In this document: positions 55,117 through 64,000 of the stretch, piece after piece | Position numbering within the stretch: the first letter of the stretch is position 1 | Layout: every line of letters begins with the position of its first letter | Assembly: GCA_029240245.1 (NCBI GenBank) | Contig: JARBTJ010000016.1 | Span: 1-64,000 of the forward strand | DNA from: Herbinix sp. | GTDB taxonomy: Bacteria > Bacillota > Clostridia > Lachnospirales > Lachnospiraceae | Length of the DNA stretch: 64,000 bases | Direction: 5' to 3' | The notes under the pieces: generated by a model | Told to the model about the DNA's origin: nothing | Database searches by the model: none | The model's input: the letters and a program-made list of their open reading frames with translations, nothing else | Made by a program: the position numbers and the translations under genes

Positions 55117-56064
55117 ATGATACAGGAAAAAATGAAAAATCAGAGAAAAGGGGCACCGGGCATAGGGAAAGAACTGATAAAGAACAGATTGCTTTACAGC
55201 ATGATGTTAATCGGAGTTCTGTGGACGGCGGTGTTTGCCTATATACCCATGGGCGGACTGATAGTGGCATTTAAAAAATTCAGCTACAGTGACGGAATTC
55301 TAAAAAGCCCATGGGCGGGTATTGATAATTTCAAATTTTTATTTTTAAACAAAGATTTATTTAATATTACCTTTAATACGGTTTGGCTTAATGTTCTGTT
55401 TATTGTATTTTCCACCTCCGTATCAGTATTACTGGCGCTGATGTTTACGGAAGTAAAGAGCAAAATTTATAAGAAGCTGACACAATCCGTTGCAATTATC
55501 CCTTATTTTATATCCTGGGCAGTGGTTGCCATGTTCTTACAGGGTTTTCTTGGGGACAGAGGGCTGATCAATCAGTTTATCAGGCAGTTGGGAGGGGATT
55601 CCGTAGCCTTTTACAATACGGATACCTATTGGAGATTTATACTGGTATTGCTTCGTATCTGGCAGGGAGCCGGGTTCGGAACGATTATCTATATTGCAAC
55701 TATCACCGGTTTTGATGCGGAAGTCTACGAAGCGGCTAAAATTGACGGTGCCAACCGTTTCCAGCTCATCTCAAAGCTTACGCTGCCCATGCTGAAGACG
55801 ACGATTATTATGCTCACCTTAATGAGTATTGGAAATATTTTCAGAGGGGATTTTGGTATGATATATGCCCTTGTCGGTGATAACAGCATGATTTACAGAA
55901 CAACAGATGTTATCGATACCTATGTATACAGGGCTTTGCGGACCAATTCCAATCTGGGCTTTAGCACCGCGGTGAGCTTTTACCAATCCGCAGTCGGCTT
56001 CTGCATCGTTTTGGCAAGCAACTGGCTGACGAGAAAAGTGGAACCGGATTCTGCGTTATTTTAG
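55117..56064 (+). CDS. ABC sugar-importer permease, LplB type
   Basis: A permease of about 315 residues with six helices (SMMLIGVLWTAVFAYIPMGG first). The LplB/MalF-type EAA loop reads YEAAKIDGANRFQLISKLTLP, giving the ATPase contact, and FKKFSYSDGILKSPWAGIDN is the usual first loop of this subfamily. The start is uncertain: 55117 follows GGGAAAGG at 12 bases; 55084 (TTG), 55105 and 55132 are alternatives. The ATPase is not encoded here; such importers share a distant MsmX-type ATPase. Pairs with the next permease (12-base gap). Confidence 0.88.
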   Translation: MIQEKMKNQRKGAPGIGKELIKNRLLYSMMLIGVLWTAVFAYIPMGGLIVAFKKFSYSDGILKSPWAGIDNFKFLFLNKDLFNITFNTVWLNVLFIVFSTSVSVLLALMFTEVKSKIYKKLTQSVAIIPYFISWAVVAMFLQGFLGDRGLINQFIRQLGGDSVAFYNTDTYWRFILVLLRIWQGAGFGTIIYIATITGFDAEVYEAAKIDGANRFQLISKLTLPMLKTTIIMLTLMSIGNIFRGDFGMIYALVGDNSMIYRTTDVIDTYVYRALRTNSNLGFSTAVSFYQSAVGFCIVLASNWLTRKVEPDSALF

Positions 56065-56076
56065 GAGGAAAAAGAC

Positions 56077-56991
56077 ATGAGGGATATGACAGGAAGCATA
56101 ACCAAAAAGAAAAAGAAAAAAAGCAGCGACACAGTGATTATGGATGCTATTGTATATACGTTAATTACCATCTTCTGTCTCTTCTGCCTGATTCCCTTTA
56201 TGATGCTGATTGCAACCAGCTTTGAGACGGAGGTCAACATACTGAGGGAAGGATACAAACTATGGCCGTCTAAGTTTACCACAGAGGCTTACCGCACAAT
56301 CTTTAAAACGGGACAGATATTCAAGGCTTATGGGGTGACCATCTTTACCTCAATTGCGGGAACGCTTCTTAGTATGGTGGTGACAGTGCTTTTAGCCTAC
56401 CCGCTGTCCTTAAAGAAGGTAAAGTACAGAACCCAGGTAACCTTTTTTATATACTTTACTATGCTCTTTAACGGCGGACTGGTGCCTACATACCTATTAA
56501 TATCAAAGTATCTGAACCTAAGGGACAATATCTGGGTGCTTATTATACCGATACTTTTAAACCCCTGGAATATGTTTATGATGAAGAATTTCTTCCGCTC
56601 CATCCCGGAGGAGCTTTCGGAGGCAGCCTATATCGACGGCGCCAATGATCTTAAAATCTTAACGAAGGTGATACTTCCCGTATCGGTACCGGGTATTGCC
56701 ACCATCAGCTTATTCTATGCCTTAGGCTACTGGAACCAATGGTATAACGCCATGCTTTATATTGACGATAAAAGTCTTTATCCGCTGCAGTATTACATCA
56801 TGAATCTCACCAGGTCCATTGATTCCATTAAGGAAATGGCCAGAATGACAGGGCAGGCCTTTGCCAGCCTTCCCAGCAATTCCATCCGTATGGCCACAGC
56901 GGTGGTAACAATAGGACCGGTAATCTTTTTCTACCCCTTTGTGCAGAAGTACTTTACTTCCGGCATTATGGTCGGTTCCATAAAGGGATAA
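56077..56991 (+). CDS. ABC sugar-importer permease, LplC/YtcP type
   Basis: A 304-residue permease with six helices. The EAA loop is ELSEAAYIDGANDLKILTKV then ILPVSVPG, and the opening MRDMTGS followed by a Lys-rich stretch fits the cytoplasmic N-terminus. TTAGGAGGAAAAAG precedes the ATG. It completes the membrane channel with the LplB-type subunit and receives oligosaccharides from the lipoprotein encoded next. Confidence 0.92.
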   Translation: MRDMTGSITKKKKKKSSDTVIMDAIVYTLITIFCLFCLIPFMMLIATSFETEVNILREGYKLWPSKFTTEAYRTIFKTGQIFKAYGVTIFTSIAGTLLSMVVTVLLAYPLSLKKVKYRTQVTFFIYFTMLFNGGLVPTYLLISKYLNLRDNIWVLIIPILLNPWNMFMMKNFFRSIPEELSEAAYIDGANDLKILTKVILPVSVPGIATISLFYALGYWNQWYNAMLYIDDKSLYPLQYYIMNLTRSIDSIKEMARMTGQAFASLPSNSIRMATAVVTIGPVIFFYPFVQKYFTSGIMVGSIKG

Positions 56992-57066
56992 ACACAGGTT
57001 TTATCTTTGAATGTGAGAAGGTATTACATATCAAAGTAAAATAAATAAAAATGGAGGACAAAAACT

Positions 57067-58710
57067 ATGAAAAAAATGAAGACATTGTTATCACTCCTGC
57101 TGGTGATCTCTCTGCTGCTTACGGCCTGCTCAAAGCCTGTGAGTAAAAATAATCAGACAGGGAATGAAGGTACGCCCGAGGCTACCAAGACGGAGGAATC
57201 AAAGACAGAAGGAACGGAGGAGATGACCACCATTAATATACGTGTCATTAATCCGGTAACCAACTTTGACAAGGTGCTGGACGTATTTTATGACAAAGTG
57301 AAGGACGATCCGGTATTAAGCAAAATCAAAGTCAACTTAACTTATGTGGAAGGCGCTGATTACGCTGACAAGCTAAATCTTGCCATTACCGCCCAGGAGG
57401 ATTACGATCTCCTATTTGTGGGAGCGTGGCACGGTTTATCCGATAAAATCAATGACGGCATATTCAAGGACCTCTCAAGTTATTTTAATAATGATGCCTA
57501 TCCGGGATTAAAGGCTGCTTTCAACGAGGACTATCTGACTGCCAATTCCTTTAACGGCAAGACCTATGCCATTCCCCTGGCAGAGTCCTATGAAGATATA
57601 AAGGGAATCATCTACCGTGAGGACCTTCGTGAGAAATACAGCTTACCGGAGATTGTTGATTATACTACTTATGAGCAGTACCTGGAAGAGATAGCTAAGC
57701 ATATAAATGATGAAGGACTTATTGCTGCCTGGGGCGTGTCTCCCACACAGGGAATGACGGAATTTGAAAACCCTGGCTATGATAACAGAAGAAGCAACAT
57801 CTATATGTATAACTATGGAGCTAAGTTCTATGTGGCGTTAAACAGCGATAGCACAAAGGTACTGGATGCTGCAACGGTGGGAGATGATGCAAGCCACTTC
57901 GCAGCTTTTCCGGAATTATATAATAAGGACTATATCAGTGACTGGTATACAGATCTTACAAAATGGACCAAGTATATCAACAGCGATGCGGTTTCCTCAA
58001 ATGATGACATCGGTGCGGCTTTTGATGCGGGGCTTTACGGGGCAACCTACGGCACCGCTACGGAATGGGTTTCCCGTACAAAGAATATAGAAAATACCAA
58101 TCCTGATGCAAAGCTTGGATTCTTCATTATGGATGAGAAGCAGAGAAACTTTGAGCCAGGCGCCATTGTAAGCAATATGCAGGCATGGAATTTCCTCTGC
58201 GCACCTACCTGGTCCAAGAAGACTGATGCGGTAATGGCCTTCCTTGACTGGATGTGGTCCTCCAAGGAAAACCATGATTTGATCCAGTACGGTATCGAGG
58301 GAGAGGATTGGGAAGCAATCGGCGATAACGCTTATAAGACCATCAGCACGGATTCCTATGTAATGCCCGGTTATTCCTTCACCTGGAATCCTGCCTACAT
58401 CCGTTACGATTCCGCTGTTGTCAATAATGAATATGCCAATAAGGTGTATGACTATATGTATAACAACGATACCTATAATTTAAGCCCTCTTGCCGGCTTC
58501 AACTTCGACCAGAAGAGTGTGGAGACACAGGTGGCGGCAATCTCTGCCTATACCAATGATGCCAAGTTTGAATGGGGAGCATACGGAGAGAATACTGCAG
58601 CTAAGATCAAAGAATATCACGACGCGTGTGAAAAGGCCGGTCTTGAACTAATTAGGGCTGAACTGATCAAACAACTGCAGGATTTCCTTGATAAGAAAAT
58701 CAGCAATTAA
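57067..58710 (+). CDS. Extracellular solute-binding lipoprotein of the LplBC importer
   Basis: A 547-residue LipO/YtcQ-like binding protein. KKMKTLLSLLLVISLLLTAC is the lipoprotein signal (Cys at residue 21), followed by a Thr/Glu-rich linker. The fold shows INIRVINPVTNFDK, YVEGADYADKLNLAITAQED, ATGTATEWV-like loops and SNMQAWNFLCAPTWSKKTDA. AATGGAGGACAAAA precedes the ATG. Larger than the sensor-linked binding protein and clearly a different subfamily; it should be the importer's receptor for oligosaccharides. Confidence 0.92.
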   Translation: MKKMKTLLSLLLVISLLLTACSKPVSKNNQTGNEGTPEATKTEESKTEGTEEMTTINIRVINPVTNFDKVLDVFYDKVKDDPVLSKIKVNLTYVEGADYADKLNLAITAQEDYDLLFVGAWHGLSDKINDGIFKDLSSYFNNDAYPGLKAAFNEDYLTANSFNGKTYAIPLAESYEDIKGIIYREDLREKYSLPEIVDYTTYEQYLEEIAKHINDEGLIAAWGVSPTQGMTEFENPGYDNRRSNIYMYNYGAKFYVALNSDSTKVLDAATVGDDASHFAAFPELYNKDYISDWYTDLTKWTKYINSDAVSSNDDIGAAFDAGLYGATYGTATEWVSRTKNIENTNPDAKLGFFIMDEKQRNFEPGAIVSNMQAWNFLCAPTWSKKTDAVMAFLDWMWSSKENHDLIQYGIEGEDWEAIGDNAYKTISTDSYVMPGYSFTWNPAYIRYDSAVVNNEYANKVYDYMYNNDTYNLSPLAGFNFDQKSVETQVAAISAYTNDAKFEWGAYGENTAAKIKEYHDACEKAGLELIRAELIKQLQDFLDKKISN

Positions 58711-58716
58711 TTAAAA

Positions 58717-58758
58717 AGAAAATGTGCTCCTGCTGTGCTTCATGGGGGCACATTTTCT
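58717..58758 (+). terminator. Hairpin after the importer operon
   Basis: AGAAAATGTGCTCC (58717-58730) pairs with GGGGGCACATTTTCT (58744-58758) with a wobble. The T-rich arm is part of the stem, so termination may be partial. Confidence 0.55.
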
Positions 58759-58823
58759 ACTGTCAATCATAATGCGGACAGATAACAAACACGGGCAGGT
58801 AACACGGATAGGAGAGAATTCCC

Positions 58824-61741
58824 ATGGTAAGATGGAAGGACGAGGTATATCTGGAGGAGAACATACCCTGGATATATGACTTTGAAACAACGGCGGACTT
58901 AAGAGGCTATGATTATATCGCTTTTGATGCGATAGCAGATGGAGCGGAGGAGGATATGCCTGTTGCCCTTACAGCAGCGCTAATCCCTTTACAGATCGGA
59001 AGGCCGGAATTTTATCCGGAGCATAAGGCAGAGATTCTTATCTCCCGAGGAATCAGACAAAGGGTATACCTGGAGTTTAAGCAGTTTGACTTTGCAGAGG
59101 CAGCAGATGCTTTTTTACGTTATGTCTCACAGATTACATTTGGCAGTAAGGAAAGGATTCGGATAACAAACCTTAGGGTGGGACACTTCGGGGACTTTGA
59201 TGCCAGGATTCCCATTGCCTCTATGAGTTGACTGTTACCAATGAGGGGGAAGAAAAAGCCGGCTTTTCTATTGTACTTCACCGTTACGCAAGAGAATCCA
59301 TGAAGTATGATATTGGCGGGCAGGGAAGACGGTATGATTGTCATAGCATCCGACCGGGGGAGAAGATAACCATTCCCGTTACCGTAACAATACCCTCCTT
59401 CGTACCGCCGGGGGGCAGTGAATGCGGAAGGCTGCTGTTAAATTGGAATAATAAGTATAGCAAAGAGCTGACTATCAGGACAGCAAGAAAAAGGGGGCAT
59501 CCATATCTGCTGCATAAAGAAAGCGGCTGGCAGGAGGTGGGAGAAAAAATAAGAAATTTTTCCTGGGCGGAGGAGTTGTTCCGGAAGGAGTATTATCTCC
59601 CCTCCCTAAGCTGGGAGATTCCTGAGCCCAGTGGGGATTCCACCTATGTATATCCCGCCTATTCTCAGCTATCCCTGCGTAAGTGTATTGCAGCCTGGAA
59701 GCTTAGCGGCAATAAGGTGTTGGGGGAGAAGGCGGCTCAGTATTTAAGGGGACTTTGCCATAAGGAAAAGGGCTATCTTACGAAATGGCAGTCCTACTTC
59801 GTCTTTGTTGAGTCCTCCGGGGAATATGAGAGAGGGGATTATAAGGAGCATAGAGCCTGCTCCGCAGGCTGGGTGCAGGAAGCGGAATTCTTTCTGGAAA
59901 TTGCCGCCGCCTATGACCTGCTGTATGAAACGGATTTCTTAAGGGAAGAGGATCATAGGGGCTTAAGAGATGTCCTTCATCATTATATGGACTTTCAGGA
60001 CTGGCTTCTGACTACCGGGGACGGTAATAATTTTCAGATAGCGGAAGCGGCTGCTGGGTTTTTCTGCGGTCTGGTACTGGAGGAAGATGACCGTGTCAGA
60101 AGATTTCTCTACGGAAAAGGAGGACTGACAGAGCTTTTATCCTCCGTCCTGTCGGAGGACGGCCTGTATTTTGAGATGGCAAGCGGTTATATGAGACTGG
60201 CAGCGGAATTGCTCCTGGAGGTCTGTGTTGCCGCAGATAACAGCAATCTTTCCTTTGGACAGCTTCTGGTACCGGCTTCTTTTGACAAGTCGGTTATTCT
60301 GGCTCCCTGGGCCAACAGAAAAGTATGGTCCGGGGACGGCATGCCTTTTTTAGGAATGTCCTTTGACCGGGACAGGGGGGGCAAAGAGCCTGTAAGGTCT
60401 GTGAAGCAGTATCTGAATGCCCTTTTAAGATGCCTGACACCGGAGGGGAACCTCTTCTCCTGTAATGACGGTAACGAACAGAATCTAAGCCTTATCTTTG
60501 ACAAGGCCTATTATGTGTACCGGGAGGAGGGCTATCTTTCTGCTGTAAACCAAGAAAGAAGAGATCTTTTATACGGCAGGGGGGATTATCTCTGTGATAG
60601 GAAGTTAAGGACAGAGCCCTTTCTGGCAGACGGTTCAGGATATGCCATTCTTAGAACCGGTGAGGGAAGAGGGTATGTCCAGGCTGTTATGAAATATGGT
60701 GCCCACGGAGGCTATCACGGTCATTTCGACCGGCTGAGCCTGCTCTCTGTCATCAAAGGAAATCAAACCTTCTATAATACGGAGTATGCCTGGTTTGGCT
60801 ATGACTCCTTCCTCTTTAAGATGTGGGTCCAGACCTCTCTGGCACACAATATGGCAGTGGTGGATCTGAAAATGCAGGAGCCAACCCCCTGCCGGCTTGT
60901 ATTATACCATAATACGAAGGAGTACCAGGCAGTCTGCGCAGAAACAACGGCAAGGTGGAGTGACCCTCCCTATGGGGGACAGACCCCCTATCCGGTGAAA
61001 TTCCCGGAAGATAAATGCAGGGCGGAGGGGCGGTATATCCTGACCCCGCCTGAGGAAAGACGGCAGGGAAGTGTCGGAGAATATACCGAAGGCGTATTTC
61101 AGCGAAGAATGATAATCCTGACCCAGGAGTATCTGCTTATCCTGGATTATCTGTGCGCAGAGCAGGAGCATGTCTATGACGTACTGTATCACCCTATGGG
61201 AAGACTGAAGGTGGAGCCTGCAAGTCCTTATAAATATCGGAACAGATTATCGAAAGACCCCTACAGTGCGGGACAATTTATCACCAACTGTAATTGGTAC
61301 AGGGGAGAAGGAACAACCAGTATCCTCTGTGACTACCATCAGGAAGCGACTGTCAATCTGATGCCTTATACAGAAAAAACCGGCCTCCACCTGACAGCAT
61401 CTTCCGCTTATGAGGTTGTGACCGGCAGATTCCCGGACAGTAAGGATACCTTTAAAGAAGAAGAAATCCGAAACCGCAGGGAAGCAATGGAGGAGAACGG
61501 AAGGAAGACAGCTGCTATACGGGTTAGGGGAAAGGAAGCTTATTTTGCCGGTGTGCTGGAGGTTGATGATAAGGAACTGAAGGTGGAGGCATTACAGCTT
61601 GTGGATTCGCAGCCGGTGAATTCAAAAGAGATTAGGGTAACTTATTGCGGCGGCAGGTGTGACAGATATCTGGTGGAGAACTTTAACACCAAAGGGGAAG
61701 TCAGCCTGTCGGTAATCAGGGAAGTAAAAGAGAATAAATAA
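58824..61741 (+). pseudogene. Heparinase II/III-family lyase, split by a frameshift
   Basis: Two overlapping frames (58824-59231 and 59228-61741) make one protein of about 972 residues when one base is restored near 59221: IPIAS then YELTVTNEGEEKAGF. The N-terminal 225 residues are beta-rich; an alpha-toroid follows (to about 570 of the joined protein); then the heparinase II/III C-terminal beta domain with GSGYAILRTGEGRG and KYGAHGGYHGHFDRLSLLS, which bears the His residues of the active site. No signal peptide, so probably cytoplasmic. It would cleave imported acidic oligosaccharides. If the shift is real, TTG at 59228 could still start the catalytic part by coupling (TTGA overlap). Confidence 0.8.
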
Positions 61742-61830
61742 CAGGTAGTTAATATGAAGTGTAACTTTCTCAAGGTAGTATCAGAGAATAATAATCAAGC
61801 TGGTTATCAGACAAAAGGAAAGGAATTGCC

Positions 61831-63894
61831 ATGATCAGAGAAGAAGTTGCAAAAGGAATATGGAAGATAAGGATTGGAGAGCCGGAAACACATACTCCGG
61901 TCTCTCTGCATCCCTTTCAGATAAAAAAGAATGAACTGGAGCTTTTGGAGGGAGAGGTTAAAAGCCCGGAAGTGCTTAATGAACTGGAATGGAAGGAAAG
62001 TGCCAGAGGGATTACGGTAACACTTCCTATGGATAGCACCGAGGACATATACGGCTTCGGGCTTCAGCTTAAGAATATGAACCATGCCGGCAGAAAACGG
62101 TTTGTAAAGGTGAATTCAGACCCGCCGGTTGATACAGGTGAGAGCCATGCACCGGTGCCCTTCTATGTATCAACGGCAGGGTACGGCTTATTGGCAGACT
62201 CCTTCCGGTACCTGTCCTTCTATATGGGAACTGTCTCGGAAAAGGGAGTGTCGGAACACAAAAAAGAAGTAAATGTTCCCCATGAGGAGTTCTCCGAATC
62301 TGCCCTCTATGCTTTAAAGAGAGCGAAGGAAAAAAGAAAGATTATCATAGAAATACCCGGTGTAAAGGGAATTGACCTGTATTTCTTTGCAGGGGATGTG
62401 AAGAAGGCCGTACAGAGATATAATCTCTTCTCCGGCGGCGGATGCCTGCCGCCTATGTGGGGGCTTGGTATGTGGTACAGGACTTACGGAGGAAGCGACC
62501 AGAAGAAGGTAATGGAGCTGGCGGAGCAGTTCCGTAAGGAGAGGATGCCCGTGGATGTTCTGGGACTTGAGCCAGGGTGGCAATCACACAGCTATTCCTG
62601 TACCTATGAGTGGTCCTACCTTTTTAAAAATCCACAGGAAATGATTGATTCCCTTAACAGGGAGGGCTATAAGCTGAATCTCTGGGAGCATGTTTTTGTA
62701 TATCCTGCCGCACCCTTTTATGAAGAGGTAAAGAAATACAGCGGTAATTATGAGGTATGGAACGGTTTGGTACCGGATTTTGCCACAACAGGTGCTTCGG
62801 AGATATTCGGAGATTATCATAAGGTAAAATTTATTGAAAATGGAATTATGGGCTTTAAGCTGGATGAGTGTGATAATTCCGACTATAATGCCTCCAACTG
62901 GTCCTTTCCGGATTCCACAAGCTTTCCTTCGGGAATGGATGGAGAGCAGATGCATATGGCCATTGGAATGCTGTACCAGAATCTTATGTATAAAACCTTT
63001 AAAGAGAAGAATACCCGTACCTATTCCCAGGTACGCTCCTCGGGAGCTCTTGCCGCTCCGCTGCCCTTTGTCCTTTATTCCGATCTGTATAATCACAAAC
63101 AGTTCATCAGGGGGATGGTTACCTCCGGCTTCTCAGGACTTTTGTGGGCTCCGGAAGTCAGAAATTGCATGGACGGCAATGATTTATTAAGAAGGCTTCA
63201 AACCATTGTATTTTCGGAGCAGGCACTTTTTAACAGCTGGAGGATTCCAAGTCCCCCCTGGAAGCAGGTGGACATTGAGAAGAATCTGGCGGGAGAGTGG
63301 ATGGAGGATGCTCCTTATTATACGGACATCTGCAGGAAATTCTTTGAGCTTCGTATGCAGCTGCTCCCCTATCTCTACAGCGCTTTTGTGGAATACCACA
63401 GAAAAGGAATTCCTCCCATCAGGGCTTTGGTAATGGATTATCCCAAAGAGGAAGAGGCCAGAAATATTGATGACGAATACCTTTTTGGCAGCAGTATGCT
63501 GGTATGCCCTCTGACAGCGGAGGACGGCACTTCCCGCCGTATTTATCTGCCCGCCGGCACCTGGCATGATTTCTTTACCGGTGAAGTATTGGAAGGCGGA
63601 AGGATTTTTGAAGCAGAAGCAGATTATGACAAGATACCTGTATATGTAAAGGATAATACCCTGCTGCCTCTGGCAGCGCCGGTGCAAAGTGTAGAGAGGG
63701 ATACGGTATTTCAGATTAAAATCGCCGAATATGGAAAGGGAGCCGCAGAGTTTACCCTATACGAAGAGGATTATGAATCCTTTGCCTATGAAACAGAGGG
63801 GATGAATGAGGTGGTAATTCAGAGAACCCAGGACGGAAAGCTTACCTTCAGCCGTAAGGGAACGGGCACAGAGAGATATCATATTAAGCTGTAA
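61831..63894 (+). CDS. GH31 alpha-glycosidase (alpha-xylosidase-like)
   Basis: A 687-residue family-31 enzyme. Residues 1-200 are the beta-sandwich (DSTEDIYGFGLQLKNMNHAG), then the TIM barrel opens with PPMWGLGMWYRTYGG and VDVLGLEPGWQ. The nucleophile is Asp345 in FKLDECDNSD and the probable acid/base is Asp418 in FVLYSDLYNHK, where the usual WSGD is YSD. The C-terminal beta domain shows DEYLFGSSMLVCPL and IYLPAGTWHDFFTGE. AGGAAAGG precedes the ATG; no signal peptide, so cytoplasmic. Probably trims alpha-linked sugars from oligomers already processed by the lyase. Confidence 0.92.
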   Translation: MIREEVAKGIWKIRIGEPETHTPVSLHPFQIKKNELELLEGEVKSPEVLNELEWKESARGITVTLPMDSTEDIYGFGLQLKNMNHAGRKRFVKVNSDPPVDTGESHAPVPFYVSTAGYGLLADSFRYLSFYMGTVSEKGVSEHKKEVNVPHEEFSESALYALKRAKEKRKIIIEIPGVKGIDLYFFAGDVKKAVQRYNLFSGGGCLPPMWGLGMWYRTYGGSDQKKVMELAEQFRKERMPVDVLGLEPGWQSHSYSCTYEWSYLFKNPQEMIDSLNREGYKLNLWEHVFVYPAAPFYEEVKKYSGNYEVWNGLVPDFATTGASEIFGDYHKVKFIENGIMGFKLDECDNSDYNASNWSFPDSTSFPSGMDGEQMHMAIGMLYQNLMYKTFKEKNTRTYSQVRSSGALAAPLPFVLYSDLYNHKQFIRGMVTSGFSGLLWAPEVRNCMDGNDLLRRLQTIVFSEQALFNSWRIPSPPWKQVDIEKNLAGEWMEDAPYYTDICRKFFELRMQLLPYLYSAFVEYHRKGIPPIRALVMDYPKEEEARNIDDEYLFGSSMLVCPLTAEDGTSRRIYLPAGTWHDFFTGEVLEGGRIFEAEADYDKIPVYVKDNTLLPLAAPVQSVERDTVFQIKIAEYGKGAAEFTLYEEDYESFAYETEGMNEVVIQRTQDGKLTFSRKGTGTERYHIKL

Positions 63895-64000
63895 GACAGG
63901 TATTTCATTAGAGTGTAAGGCAGAGGGAGGTAACTTTGAGGGGGAGGTAACTGTAGAGATACGGATCCCAGGTTAATATACCATGCTGATAGCAGGCCCA

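Noticed and set aside
62584-63687. Reverse frames of 166-170 codons
   Set aside because: Antisense of the GH31 gene with complete catalytic motifs on the plus strand.

Overview
The window reads as a low-GC, Gram-positive anaerobe of the class Clostridia, probably Lachnospiraceae-like. The support is AT-rich intergenic DNA, strong AGGAGG-type ribosome binding sites, TTG/GTG starts, old-yellow-enzyme and flavodoxin-type redox genes, BceAB/MacB-type ABC exporters with OmpR-type regulators, Gram-positive YesMN/LplBC sugar-uptake genes and pieces of a conjugative element. No rRNA, tRNA or CRISPR array was seen. The left 44 kb is an accessory region with many decayed genes; the right 19 kb is one mostly intact polysaccharide-utilisation locus.

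Layout. 1-3 kb: end of a GNAT acetyltransferase, a small helical protein, a D-2-hydroxyacid dehydrogenase, then remnants of an MT-A70 methylase and a cupin. 3.1-6.8 kb: XRE-cupin regulator, metallo-beta-lactamase-fold hydrolase, NAD(P)-binding SDR and two flavodoxin-like reductases. 7.2-13.9 kb: TetR regulator, its probable target (a two-domain old yellow enzyme), an NTF2-like protein, a frameshifted second old yellow enzyme diverging from an MFS transporter remnant across two MarR-like dyads, and a DUF169 protein. 15.2-20.8 kb: LysR regulator followed by a three-gene redox module (FAD-linked oxidase, double-CCG Fe-S protein with a frameshift, GltD-like flavoprotein with ferredoxin domains). 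20.9-23.3 kb: a PRD regulator without its PTS, next to GH4 and histidine-phosphatase debris. 23.6-26.2 kb: two tandem, GC-richer M24-fold paralogues that have lost most metal ligands. 26.5-34.4 kb: conjugative-element debris (HTH proteins, truncated sigma factor) flanking an intact two-component system, a DUF308 membrane protein and an ABC exporter, with a shared response-regulator-like box. 34.4-36.5 kb: frameshifted PTS EIIBC, an HPr-like protein and a chemoreceptor fragment. 36.7-41.6 kb: second ABC exporter (ATPase-permease fusion) divergent from its own two-component system. 41.8-44.5 kb: ferric-reductase-like flavoprotein and VOC protein behind a third MarR-like dyad, then GH43 and carbon-nitrogen hydrolase remnants.

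45.1-63.9 kb: a secreted 1627-residue multi-domain alginate-lyase-like protein; a substrate-binding lipoprotein in one operon with a YesM kinase and YesN regulator (a likely three-component sensor); LplB/LplC-type permeases with a separate solute-binding lipoprotein; a heparinase II/III-like protein split by a frameshift; and a GH31 glycosidase. Together these suggest extracellular depolymerisation of an acidic polysaccharide, uptake of oligomers by the ABC importer, and cytoplasmic breakdown by the heparinase-like lyase and GH31.

Single-base lesions recur (Fe-S protein, PTS EIIB, heparinase, old yellow enzyme). Some could be sequencing errors; the old yellow enzyme, MFS, MT-A70, GH4, GH43 and NTF2 copies are clearly decayed.
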